A stretch of DNA of 17,707 bases from Scleroderma bovista (GCA_037178675.1 JAYMGJ010000784.1:1-17707); one strand, 5' to 3'; positions 8,666 through 17,040 are shown, counted from the stretch's first letter. The notes: a model not told the origin generated them from the letters alone. Numbers and translations: made by a program.

Positions 8666-8943
8666 TGTTCAAATAAACCACAAAGGAGGACACTTGTGCC
8701 CAGTGTCAGAGACTAAATTATGAGAAGAGCTACAGATTACAGACCTTGTGCCCAGTGTCAGAGACTGAAGAGAAAGGACTCTGGGCACGAAAATTTCAAC
8801 TACACAAACAAAGCAAACAAGGAAAAACAGTGTAACACAAAAGCCACAAATCACCTGATCAACCTGGAAAGGAAACACCTCAAGTAATCACTGCAAATGC
8901 GCCACACAACACCACAAGAGTGCACAAACACTCAATATCAACA
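8666..8943 (-). repeat. Copia LTR, family R, copy R4 (5' LTR with internal duplication)
   Basis: On the minus strand it runs TGTTGATATT to TTTGAACA and is followed at once by the primer site and gag, so it is the 5' LTR of the element at 6302-8494. It is 278 bp, about 52 bp longer than R3, because CTTGTGCCCAGTGTCAGAG occurs twice (from 8693 and from 8745). Hairpin arms are at 8748-8759 and 8777-8788. Its upstream flank on the element's strand, GATTC, has no partner in the window. It sits inside the leader of the L element. Confidence 0.92.
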
Positions 8944-9013
8944 GAATCCAATGGAAGTAGCTTTGAGGTGATTGGAGTGTGCGATGAGTGGCTAGAGTGT
9001 GGGGCTCATAACC
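8944..9013 (-). promoter_or_regulatory. L-element leader with primer-binding site
   Basis: About 70 nt follow LTR L4 before LTR R4 interrupts. The first bases on the minus strand, GGTTATGAGCCC, are shared with the R-family primer site and match the anticodon loop of initiator tRNA-Met. The match stops after about 12 nt, shorter than the 17 nt in the R copies. No gag of the L family follows, because the R element replaces it. Confidence 0.68.
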
Positions 9014-9357
9014 TGTTCAAGCCAAAACTTGCTGGAAGCGCACAAAGTGCTGCTGAGCTGCTCAAATAAGGTCCAGACTAGAGTCCAGTGTGAGTAAATG
9101 ATGATATAGACAGTTGTAGAGAGGTATACAGCACCTAGAGTCCAGTGTGAGTAACTGAAGAGGAGAAACACTGGACTCTATAGGGTATGTGGACTTCTGG
9201 GTAAACAAATGTAAACAATAAGTGAAGGAAACAAGTCAAGGGCACATGTAGCGCTACAATGCAGCTATGAAGCTAAAACAAGTTGGTAGTAAGTAGGGTA
9301 GACCATGATAGTAAGTAATAGACTCATAAGAAGAGGTGGAAATCACTCAAACTAACA
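9014..9357 (-). repeat. Copia LTR, family L, copy L4 (5' LTR)
   Basis: On the minus strand it runs TGTTAG to TTGAACA, 344 bp, and is directly followed by a primer-binding site, so it is a true 5' LTR. Only about three bases near the ends distinguish it from L1 at 30-373, while it differs from L2 at roughly ten positions. Its outer flank CCAA (9358-9361) matches CCAA at 1079-1082 beside L2, a possible 4-bp target duplication. It cuts the Harbinger transposase remnant that starts at 9358. Confidence 0.92.
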
Positions 9358-9899
9358 CCAAGGTACCTGGATGGCAAAAGATCCTGGTAGAGCAATCCCC
9401 CAGGATCACTGGATCTGGGCCAATAGTGTGTACCCAACACAGACATGGTGTGTCATACCATTCAATGCTGTTGGGGGAGGGTTGACAAGAACCAAAAATT
9501 TGTATAACAAATACCTGTCGAGAGTAAGTGTGATTAGTATTATATGAGACAGGCAAAATATTGATGGCTTAGGTTCAAGTCTGTGTCAAACATGTGTTTG
9601 CAGCTTTGAAAGGACACTTTCAGTCCCTTCGAGAGCTCTGCCTGCAGGTTAGAACAAAAAAAGATATTTGAATTGCGGTGCATTGGATACAGTGCTGCGT
9701 CATCCTCCACAATGCAGTCATATTCTTTGAGCGAGACTTGGGGATCGAGTCATTGGTTGCATGGGCAAGACAGGAAGGTTGGGAGCTGAACCACTGTACT
9801 GACCTGGTGGTCATTGATGATCCTGCTGGAACACCAAGTCAGTATTTCTGCACAGAGTTGATGAGGAGATTATTCGTACATCTTGGCTTGCTAGCTTAA
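9358..9899 (+). pseudogene. PIF/Harbinger transposase C-terminus (element 1)
   Basis: The reading frame starts at the LTR border and gives HWIWANSVYPTQTWCVIPF, the DDE_Tnp_4/HARBI1-like region around the second catalytic acid (here Asn where family members have Asp). It continues to YNKYLSR at 9523. A 49-nt GT-AG intron (9524-9572) joins in phase to VQVCVKHVFAALKGHFQS and then IQCCVILHN, ending at TAA 9897-9899. The family's third catalytic residue is Glu in V-E-H; here it is Lys. A TGA at 9669-9671 interrupts the second exon. The N-terminus is missing, cut off by the L element. It is inactive. The partner gene at 10151-11745 points toward it. Confidence 0.82.
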
Positions 9900-10150
9900 A
9901 TACAATGACTGATTGAAGACAACAGCTACTAGTATCAAGAACACATACATATGATGACATATACAAGTGTGTCTGAGAGCTTGACAACAGTGACAAAAAG
10001 CAGGCATGATAACAACAAGATGGTGATAAAAGACACTGGGAAAGATGTAAGTGTCAAGGGAAAATTGGCCAAGTGATCAATACAACTGAATGAAGGAAAA
10101 AGATGATGGTTGTGAGATCTATTTCCCATGGTGAGAACTGCCATCCATCT

Positions 10151-11745
10151 CTAAATCTGCATTGCCTGTGGACTTTTCTTCAGGTCAACCTGGCACCAAA
10201 ATTTGACCTCAGCATTGGCAAGTTTCAACACTTGTTCCTCATGCTGCACAGAACGCTCCTTCTCCCTAATGGCATAGTTGTACTTTGCAAGCGTGTGGTG
10301 AGTTCAGTTGAGATCCAGATCACTGGCTTGTAGAGATCCCTCATCCTCCAGCTCATTGAGCTTCTGTGCATATTTACTGCCACTAGCAGATGACGATACC
10401 CCTCGCCTGGCTGAGGAATTTCTTGGAGTTTTGCCAGTGGAAGCCATGGATGGCAAGCTGGTGGAAGACCGGGCAGAGCTGGGGGGAGGATATGGCATGT
10501 GCCTGAATGAAGCACACCTATCCAAAAATGCAGTTTTAGACTTTGGGGTGGAGCACTTTTTGCCCAAGGTGGTTGTAGTGGACTTAGAGCCAGCATGGCT
10601 GAAGGGGGAAGGGTTCTGTCAATGATATATGAGTTAGAAATATTCAGGACATTAGAATACAAGTACTCACCATTTGATTCAGCTGAAATGTCTCAAAATC
10701 CTGCATCCCAGGATCATTCCCTTCAAGATCTATATCAATCTCCTTCATGGGCCAGGATTTGATTGTTGATTTCCTTCATCACTTCATCATCATCCAACTC
10801 CCCTGCTCCTCCAACACCATCTCCCAGAAATGCCCCACCTCCTCCTCCATCATCTCCCAGAAATGCATCCTCTTCAGTCGGGTCATGATCAAGGTCAGTG
10901 TTATCCTCAGGTACATCCAAATCCCCCTTGGATCTATTCTTCACCACATCAAGGAGGCTGTCACCATAGTTGATGTTTGGATCAGATGTCATAAGCTCTG
11001 GATTGGAGGGGATCCCCTGCCACATTGAATCAAGATCATCATAGAATGGGTATTTCATATGGATGGATATCGGCTGGTAAGGGTGAGATCAAAGGCAATG
11101 GAGTGGTTGAAGTGTACTTACCTAAAAGATTCAGATGGCTGCTGCCTGGGACTATGCCCTGTCCAGTACTCGATAAGCAGGTGCACTGAGTGCAATATAA
11201 TCTTTTTATCCTGGATAAAAAAAAGGTGGTTCTTATTATAAATCAATGTCAAAAAGACAGACTTACATTGACAATTGATTGTTCAGTGATGTGCTAAATG
11301 ACAGTGGGTCCAAGGTATATGCTGAGCTATAAGTGGGATCCTTCTCAAAGAGGTGTTTGGTGATGACAGCTTGGACCTCCTTCTTATTTCTTCCAGAAGG
11401 TCTGTCACCAGGAACTGGAACATGGGTAGACGATGTGCGGTCATGGAACAGAATATGTTGATTAGCAGGGTGAGAAAGGAGCCATTGGATAAGGTTGGTG
11501 GTAAGGATGGGACTATTGTCCCAGTTAACATTCCCAGTGGTGGTTGATTGAGAATTGTCGGTGGGGGATTGACCGTGTTGTTGGAAAGACTGAGTAGGTG
11601 GGGCAGGGGGAGCAGCCTGTCCCTTCCCACCTTGACCTCTTGCTGAACCTTTCGTTGTACCCCATTGTGGAGTGCCTGGAGGTTTAGTGTGCTGACCTTT
11701 GGTGTGAGGGGCGGGGGTGGAGGCCTTTGAGCTTCTGCTAGCCAT
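10151..11745 (-). pseudogene. Myb/SANT-like partner gene of PIF/Harbinger element 1
   Basis: Exon 1 (11745-11267) starts at ATG, has a basic Ser/Pro/Gln-rich N-terminus, then a Myb-like block with LIQWLLSHPANQHILFHDR and GRNKKEVQAVI. Introns fit at 11266-11211, 11121-11074 and 10670-10616, all GT-AG and 48-56 nt. Spliced exon 2 reads SSTGQGIVPGSSHLNLLADI. Exon 3 needs a frameshift near 11060 to reach YPFYDDLDSMWQGIPS, then has an acidic Gly/Asp-rich tract and a second shift near 10755. Exon 4 is Ser/Pro-rich with a basic patch, an in-frame TGA at 10304-10306, then a charged helix (IREKERSVQHEEQVLKLA) to TAG at 10151. Such two-gene Harbinger elements use the Myb-like protein to help the transposase bind DNA. 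It is broken at three or more places. The family call rests on motif memory. Confidence 0.68.
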
Positions 11746-12316
11746 AGAGAGACCCTGCCTTGCACACTCCTTGAGGCAGGCAGAACAATGATGGGTTGGT
11801 CAAAGTGGAGGCATTTTCAAACTCTGACTGGAGCATGCCACATTCCAATGTGGGCTGCATAGCCATTGCATAGCGCCACCAGAGCGCCACTGAGTACCAC
11901 TAATGTGGATGAGTCTTAACACCAAGGTAGCACCTGAGATGAACTGTCATCTAAGTAGAGAACAATATATGTTCAAGAAGCCTTATCATATGACAGTAAT
12001 TCAATGACATCATTTGTAGAATGCCAAGTTCTGTGTGTTGTGTAATATGGAATGTTTCATATGTTTTGCAAGTCTCTGCATTTTCCCACACCTTCTGAAT
12101 GTTGTTTTCACTCCTCCTCTTCACCACATTGTGGCATGGACCTGAGGTTGTTGCAGTAGCTACTATATGATATCCCCCAGCTGCTGAGATAGTCAGATTG
12201 ATGAAACCTAGTCTGGGAACCCATACAGCCCCTATTGTTGAAAAAAATGTAATTTCTTTAATTGCTCATCTTCAAGCAGTCAGATGGCCAATATATTTGA
12301 TATCCATATGGTCATG
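11746..12316. other. Intergenic, no recognised gene
   Basis: This is the upstream side of the partner gene. I see no coding frame of note, no LTR and no clear terminal inverted repeat that would mark the end of Harbinger element 1. The minus strand here may carry further decayed coding that continues past the stop of the frame at 12317-12589, but the frame is broken repeatedly. Confidence 0.4.
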
Positions 12317-12589
12317 TTATAGTACCACCACCCTAGACCATCTGACATGCACCATCCCTCTTGGTAATAGCCTGTCAGTGGAATATGTGTCCAGGAGAAG
12401 AACATGAATCAGCACATCAGAGGGGACACATTGTGCCAAGTGGCTATGATATGTTGTGGGCACATATGGTCCCTTGAAAGGGATGTAGTCTTCACATGGA
12501 TATGTCAAATGGTTCAAAAATGTGAACACTTTTTTGTTTTTACCCCTATAATATTCTCCATTTATCCTGAGGCCCTTATACACTGACAT
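12317..12589 (-). CDS. Unrecognised protein fragment
   Basis: A 90-codon minus-strand frame with ATG that looks coding rather than random: mixed hydrophobic and polar composition, few repeats, and blocks such as VFTFLNHLTYPCEDYIPF, HVLLLDTYSTDRLLP and MVHVRWSRVVVL. I do not recognise the family. The frame ends in a TAA, and translation past it gives further protein-like sequence (HDHMDIKYIGHLTA) before more stops, so it is probably part of a longer decayed gene. No neighbour gives it a role. Confidence 0.35.
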   Translation of the reverse strand: MSVYKGLRINGEYYRGKNKKVFTFLNHLTYPCEDYIPFKGPYVPTTYHSHLAQCVPSDVLIHVLLLDTYSTDRLLPRGMVHVRWSRVVVL

Positions 12590-13899
12590 AAGGATCCAGT
12601 TGTGCTCTTATATACTAATATGGCATGCAGGATACTATGTGCACCCATATGGGCCAGGGATGAAGCCCAGGGAGGCAGGGGAAGTGCATACCAAGGGTGG
12701 GAAATATTGTCAATCAACTAATGCCATATATGGACAGATTCTGAGTGGAGTGGCACTGCTGATGCTTATGTAATCATGTTTGAACATATGCTAATGAATA
12801 CTATGCAATTTTGCTAGTTAAAATGAGGGCTATTTTTTGTGTCACATTTAAAAATTATTTTGGCTGTAGCTCCATCAAATCCTAATGAATTGCTTAGGTA
12901 AGACCATATATGGATTCTCCTAATTGGTGGCTATGACTTTGAACCCTATTTCCTTTTTTGGAAATTGTGGCTGTGCTTGCCAGTCTGGTGTAATGACCCT
13001 TCTATGATACAGGGGTCTACTTCTAATTTAGGTATGGCTACAGTAGGATTTCAAATATACTACCAGTATCTAACCATTAGATTTCTTTAGGGGTTTTTTC
13101 CTCATTTGGCAGTGGTAGTTGGCCTGTCAAGCACTATCAGTCTGATGGTAATTGCCCAATACATTTGGTCAAAAACTACAGTTATGGCTGATAGAGGAAA
13201 GACAATGTAACTAGTTCAGTATGTGTTATTAAAAACAAAATACCATATTATTCTTGAAAACCTGTTAAAAGAAACAATAAATTTTCCTTCAAGGAAATCA
13301 TTGTTCCTGGATACTGATTGGCTGGCTAAAGTGTTATGACCAAAAACATATAGCATATTTCCTAAACATTTATTTTTATGGAATAAAGTGTCTTTTGATT
13401 TAATTTTGCACTGCAGAAATTTGAAAATGCTTGCTCTGAGGAAAGTTACATTGCCATTTTTTTATATGTTGTGCAAGGGACAGGAAGAAGAAAAAGGTTA
13501 AATATTTCATAGTCACAACATAAAAAATTATCTTAAATTATATCTTGACACAAAAATGACAAAAATAATGCAGTATGATACATGTCTTTTTTGTTGAACA
13601 AAATTGTAAATAAAAGAGTATCTCTTTCTTCTATTTTTTTACAATGTTTTGTCATGAAACATTGAGAAATGCTTGCAGTGAAGGTTTGTTTTGTCTATGA
13701 GGTCAACAGTCATTACTACAAGACACAGAAGGCGATCTTTAACCATCAGAGTCTAAGTACAATGGGATGTGTGACTCAAATATAATCAAAGGACACATAC
13801 AATTGAATTTATAGTGCACATGTTGGATAGTACTAGTGTACTGATTTCTAATCACTAGTGCTGGTCATTTTGGCTTTCATCCATGTAAAAAAGCATGTC
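12590..13899. other. AT-rich non-coding stretch
   Basis: About 1.3 kb with frequent stops in all frames and runs of A or T. CATATATGG occurs twice (near 12724 and 12904), and a 7-bp inverted repeat (ACTAGTG, CACTAGT) lies near 13832-13860. I find no LTR, no transposase motif and no RNA gene. Confidence 0.5.
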
Positions 13900-14350
13900 T
13901 GCAATTTATGCAGCACTTGCAACTAGTTCTCAACACCTTCCACCCAAGTCCCAAGACTGTTTACCCTGGCATCCATGTCAGCTACATCTGATTTATCTGC
14001 TTTGAATGCCATTTAGTCCTGTAAGTACTAAGAAGTGGTGGATGGCATCGACAGTGAATGACAACACTTTGAATTGAGTGTCCAAGTCAGTGAACTTTTC
14101 ATCCATTGATGCAAAGTTTGGGTGAACCTTTGATCCATTGATGCCAGCTGCTCTTTAATTGATACAATCTCCTTGGAAAAATCTATCATACTCTTTGATC
14201 AGATCCAGCTGTGTCTCAGTGTAGTTTTGCATACCTGTCAAGCCCTCTTCTGTTGCCACCACCACTGCCACTGCCACTCATTTCACCCCAAATGTGTCAG
14301 AGGAGCTGGTAGACATAGACAATATTGATGTTCTAACATCTGATTCCTCA
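13900..14350 (-). pseudogene. Coiled-coil-like coding remnant
   Basis: Minus-strand translation in shifting frames gives amphipathic, charged segments: NYTETQLDLIKEYDRFFQGD, then KEQLASMDQRFTQT, then SMDEKFTDLDTQFKVL, then KADKSDVADMDARVNSLG. The last runs into a TAG at about 13925 where CAG (Gln) would keep the heptad pattern. Spacing of hydrophobic residues suggests a coiled coil. The frame changes at least three times, so it is not functional. I do not recognise the family. Confidence 0.38.
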
Positions 14351-14500
14351 TCAGTCCATGTATACAGTCCATGCTGTAGCTTACCAGCCATTTAATCAGA
14401 TTCAAAAGCAACATCTGAAAGCAAATGAGACACCAGTGAGTACACCAATAGTATTACATAAGGGGTGGTCAGCCACATACAATGGTGTAATGGATTGTAT

Positions 14501-14997
14501 ATGTGTTTTTTTTACAATGAACAGTTTGCAGATTCCAGACTCATCACTGTTGAGAGACTTGAGGCCTGTTTTGGTCTTGGCTCAGTCCCTGTCCCAGCCT
14601 CACCAGTCCCAGTCTCAGTCTCATGCAGTCACAGTCCCAGTCTTGTCACCAGCAGTGAGCCTTCCACACACCAGTTCCAGGCCGACAATGCTGCCCCTGC
14701 AAACAGCCCAGCATACCACAATGTCTACTTGCACCCCACTGCTGTAACCTACATGACCACCCACCCATGCTGCATGATCCACAAACTTGGCCCTCACCTG
14801 CTCCTGCAAATGCTCGGCAAGGGGAAGTTTGGAAAGGTCAAGCTGGGTCTGCACTGTGAGTGGGGAGAGGAGGTGGCCATCAAGATTATCCATAGGGGAA
14901 GCATTGATCTGTCACTCAGGATGTCCAAGGTTGAGTGGGAGATCAAGGTCCTGAGGGTGTGTCATCCCTTTCTTTTTCATCCATGCCAGTTACCCTG
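14501..14997 (+). pseudogene. Protein kinase N-lobe fragment (SNF1/AMPK-like)
   Basis: From the ATG at 14501 the frame has a Pro/Ser/Val-rich stretch encoded by a degenerate CAGTCYC repeat (about 14583-14645), then the kinase glycine loop GKGKFGKVKLG (from residue 106), GLHCEWGEEVAIKII with the ATP-binding Lys at residue 128, and SKVEWEIKVLR with the helix-C Glu. Fungal SNF1/AMPK-type kinases have closely similar motifs at these places. After residue ~150 the match is lost and the frame ends; the HRD and DFG motifs of the C-lobe are absent downstream. It cannot be an active kinase. It may be a captured gene piece or the remains of a host gene cut by the Harbinger element to its right. The start is uncertain. 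Confidence 0.62.
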
Positions 14998-15030
14998 ATG
15001 CTGACAATAATGGTGGCTGCACACAGACCC

Positions 15031-15046
15031 TTAGGGCCTGTTCAGT
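15031..15046 (+). repeat. Possible Harbinger terminal repeat with TTA target
   Basis: TTA followed by GGGCCTGTTCAGT resembles the TTA/TAA target plus G-rich terminal inverted repeat of PIF/Harbinger elements, and it lies about 170 bp before the partner gene start. No matching inverted copy is seen in the window; the other end would lie beyond 17707 because the transposase N-terminus is not reached. Confidence 0.35.
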
Positions 15047-15200
15047 AAATGGTGTAGTTAGTAAATCCCAGGTGTAATAAACCCTGTTACTTGTTAAGGA
15101 AATGGTATTTGTTGATCCAATTTACTGTGACTGTTTGGTGGTGGGAGGTCTGACATGTGGATTAGGGCCTTTTTTCTGCTTTCATGCAACACATTTTATC

Positions 15201-16320
15201 ATGGCATTGAAGCCAGCTTGTCAGTGCTACACCTGGACCCCAGATGGTGAAGAAAAGGTGGTATCTGAGCTTCTCTGAGCCAAAATGGAAGGCAAGATGT
15301 CCGATAATGGTTTCAAGAAGTCCACCTTCAATGAAATTGCTTGGGGACTACAGATCACTCCTCCCATCAATGGAACACAAGTTCAAACACTTTTCAAGCA
15401 TGTAAGTGTATCTTTTCTGTACATTTTGGCTACATATTGACACTACACAGTTAAAATCGAGCTACAAAGTTGTTCACACCCTCCAAAGTCAATCTCTGGG
15501 TTCAGATGGGATGATGATCAAAAGATTGTCACTACAGAGGATTCTGTATGGCAGTTATACCTCCAAGTACATATGTTCTTCATTTATGAGCTCAATTCTA
15601 ACTTGACAGCAATTCAGAAACACAAATAGGCAGCACATTGGCGCACCCACCCTTTCCCCTTATATGACAACATGACAGAGCTCCTAGATGGTGTTATACC
15701 CACTGGGGCTCATGCTTTTTCATTGGAATTTGGGCCCACTCCAGACAACATGGCTGCAGACAAAGAATCCATACCTGAGTAGCTGGACCCAGTGTTGTTT
15801 GAGAAGGAGTTGAGCACAGATGACAAGAAAGAAGATGACAAGGTAAGTGGTCTCAAATCTATAGATTTTCCTTCAGGTAATGAGGTATCCTCAGGGCCCT
15901 GAGGTGCTTGCACCTGTCACCCCCAATGTTTGAAGCAAAAAAAGGGCTGCTTCTGCAGCAATGCCCTCCTCAGGCTCAGTTCCAAAATGCATCAAAAAGA
16001 GTGGAAGCCAAGCATTTGTTGAACTGACTGACACACTTAATTCCTATGTCAGCACACTGATGGCCCCTCCCATGAAGCATTCTCCAGCAGCTGCTGGTCT
16101 TTTATCTGCATCCCCTGCTTGTAAAGATGCTACCTTTAGGACTGTGGTAAAGGAAGAAGGTCTGTCTCCTCACTCATTGTCATATGCTTGGAAGGTTTTT
16201 CGTGGAAATGTGGAGCTTGCTAATGAATACTTGAGTTTTGGTCCTGGGCTTAGGGAGGCTTGTGCACTGTGGTTGCAAGATGAGCTGGAAAGGATCATGA
16301 ACACTCAATCTCGTTACTAG
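15201..16320 (+). pseudogene. Myb/SANT-like partner gene of PIF/Harbinger element 2
   Basis: Starts at ATG 15201. Exon 1 (15201-15401) encodes the Myb/SANT-like start YTWTPDGEEKVVSELL and KMSDNGFKKSTFNEIAWGL. Introns fit at 15402-15450, 15567-15617 and 15843-15894. Exon 2 has SSYKVVHTLQSQS and, after a 2-nt shift near 15495, GFRWDDDQKIVTTEDSVWQL. Exon 3 gives AAHWRTHPFPLYDNMTELLD and exon 4 the acidic-to-basic C-terminal part ending at TAG 16318-16320. Four in-frame stops (TGA 15276, TAG 15627, TAG 15780, TGA 15931) interrupt it, and each could arise from CGA or CAG by C-to-T. The exon 4 region alone is open for 119 codons from ATG 15961. The transposase at 16406 faces it with an 85-bp gap. 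In intact elements it would help the transposase bind the ends. Confidence 0.72.
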
Positions 16321-16405
16321 ATAGTTATATGTGCAGTTGAAAGCAGTATGAATGTTTTTATTCTGATGTGTGTGTACGTTGAGAACATTCTTCTTGATAG
16401 CTTGT

Positions 16406-17040
16406 TCACATCTCTGATGCAATTGTATCCCAATAAGTTGCAGCTCTTGTACTCTCAGCTTGTGATACCCCTGTACCTATGAACACCTCCTCATTCTGAT
16501 TAGCCTGTGAATCATTCACTAAGGCCATGGATGGGGTATCAGATTCATTGAAGTCATCTGGATCATGAACCAAAATGAAATTGCATAGAAGGCAGAGAGC
16601 TGGGATGATTTGAGCTTGATTCCTCATAGGATAGTTGCAAGCTTGTGAAGCCATGGCAAACTCTTTCTTGATAACACCAAAAATACATTCAATGACATTT
16701 CAAAGCTGTGAGTGGCGAAGGTTGAAGAGCTCCTCTTTGTTTGCAGGACTAGATAAAGCAGTGATAAAACATGAAGAGCCAAATTACTAATGGAGACATG
16801 GACACTTACTGGGCATCAGATAACCCCCATTCACAGAGATGATAACAAGTTCCTCTGTATGGAACCAGAAGGCTATCACAGCACGCAAATCCAACATCAG
16901 CCAAATAATATTTTCCACCAGGAATGTGCAAGCCAGCTGCCCGAGCTTTGTCAAACAAAAAGCTGTCTGCAATACTACCTTCCCCACCACTGAGGATATA
17001 GCAGAAATGTGTCTCAAATGTCTTGAAAAAAGTGGGTTGG
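16406..17040 (-). pseudogene. PIF/Harbinger transposase (element 2), C-terminal part
   Basis: Minus-strand coding gives CYILSGGEGSIADSFLFDKA, then IPGGKYYLADVGFACC (second catalytic Asp in LAD), then LLVPYRGTCYHL. A 61-nt GT-AG intron (16809-16749) joins in phase, through a split His codon, to PANKEELFNLRHSQL. A TGA at 16700-16702 follows where the family has Arg (CGA would restore it). Then come NVIECIFGVIKKEF (third catalytic Glu in VIE) and QAQIIPALCLLCNFI, ending at 16406. Both visible catalytic residues are kept, so the single stop is the main lesion in this part. The N-terminal third is not recognisable above about 17040 and may be spliced or lie outside the window. It differs from element 1 and is a separate Harbinger lineage. 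Confidence 0.78.

Noticed and set aside
8666..8943. A CRISPR-like or MITE reading of the repeated 227-bp units
   Set aside because: Units have TG...CA ends, 5-bp duplications and adjacent primer site and gag, so they are LTRs.
11283..11765. Alternative 160-codon minus frame over the Myb-like exon
   Set aside because: It overlaps the frame at 11745 in another phase. Only the latter joins through introns to family-like sequence.
14583..14645. CAGTCYC microsatellite as a functional repeat array
   Set aside because: It is short and degenerate and encodes the Pro/Val/Ser linker ahead of the kinase piece; no sign of a separate role.
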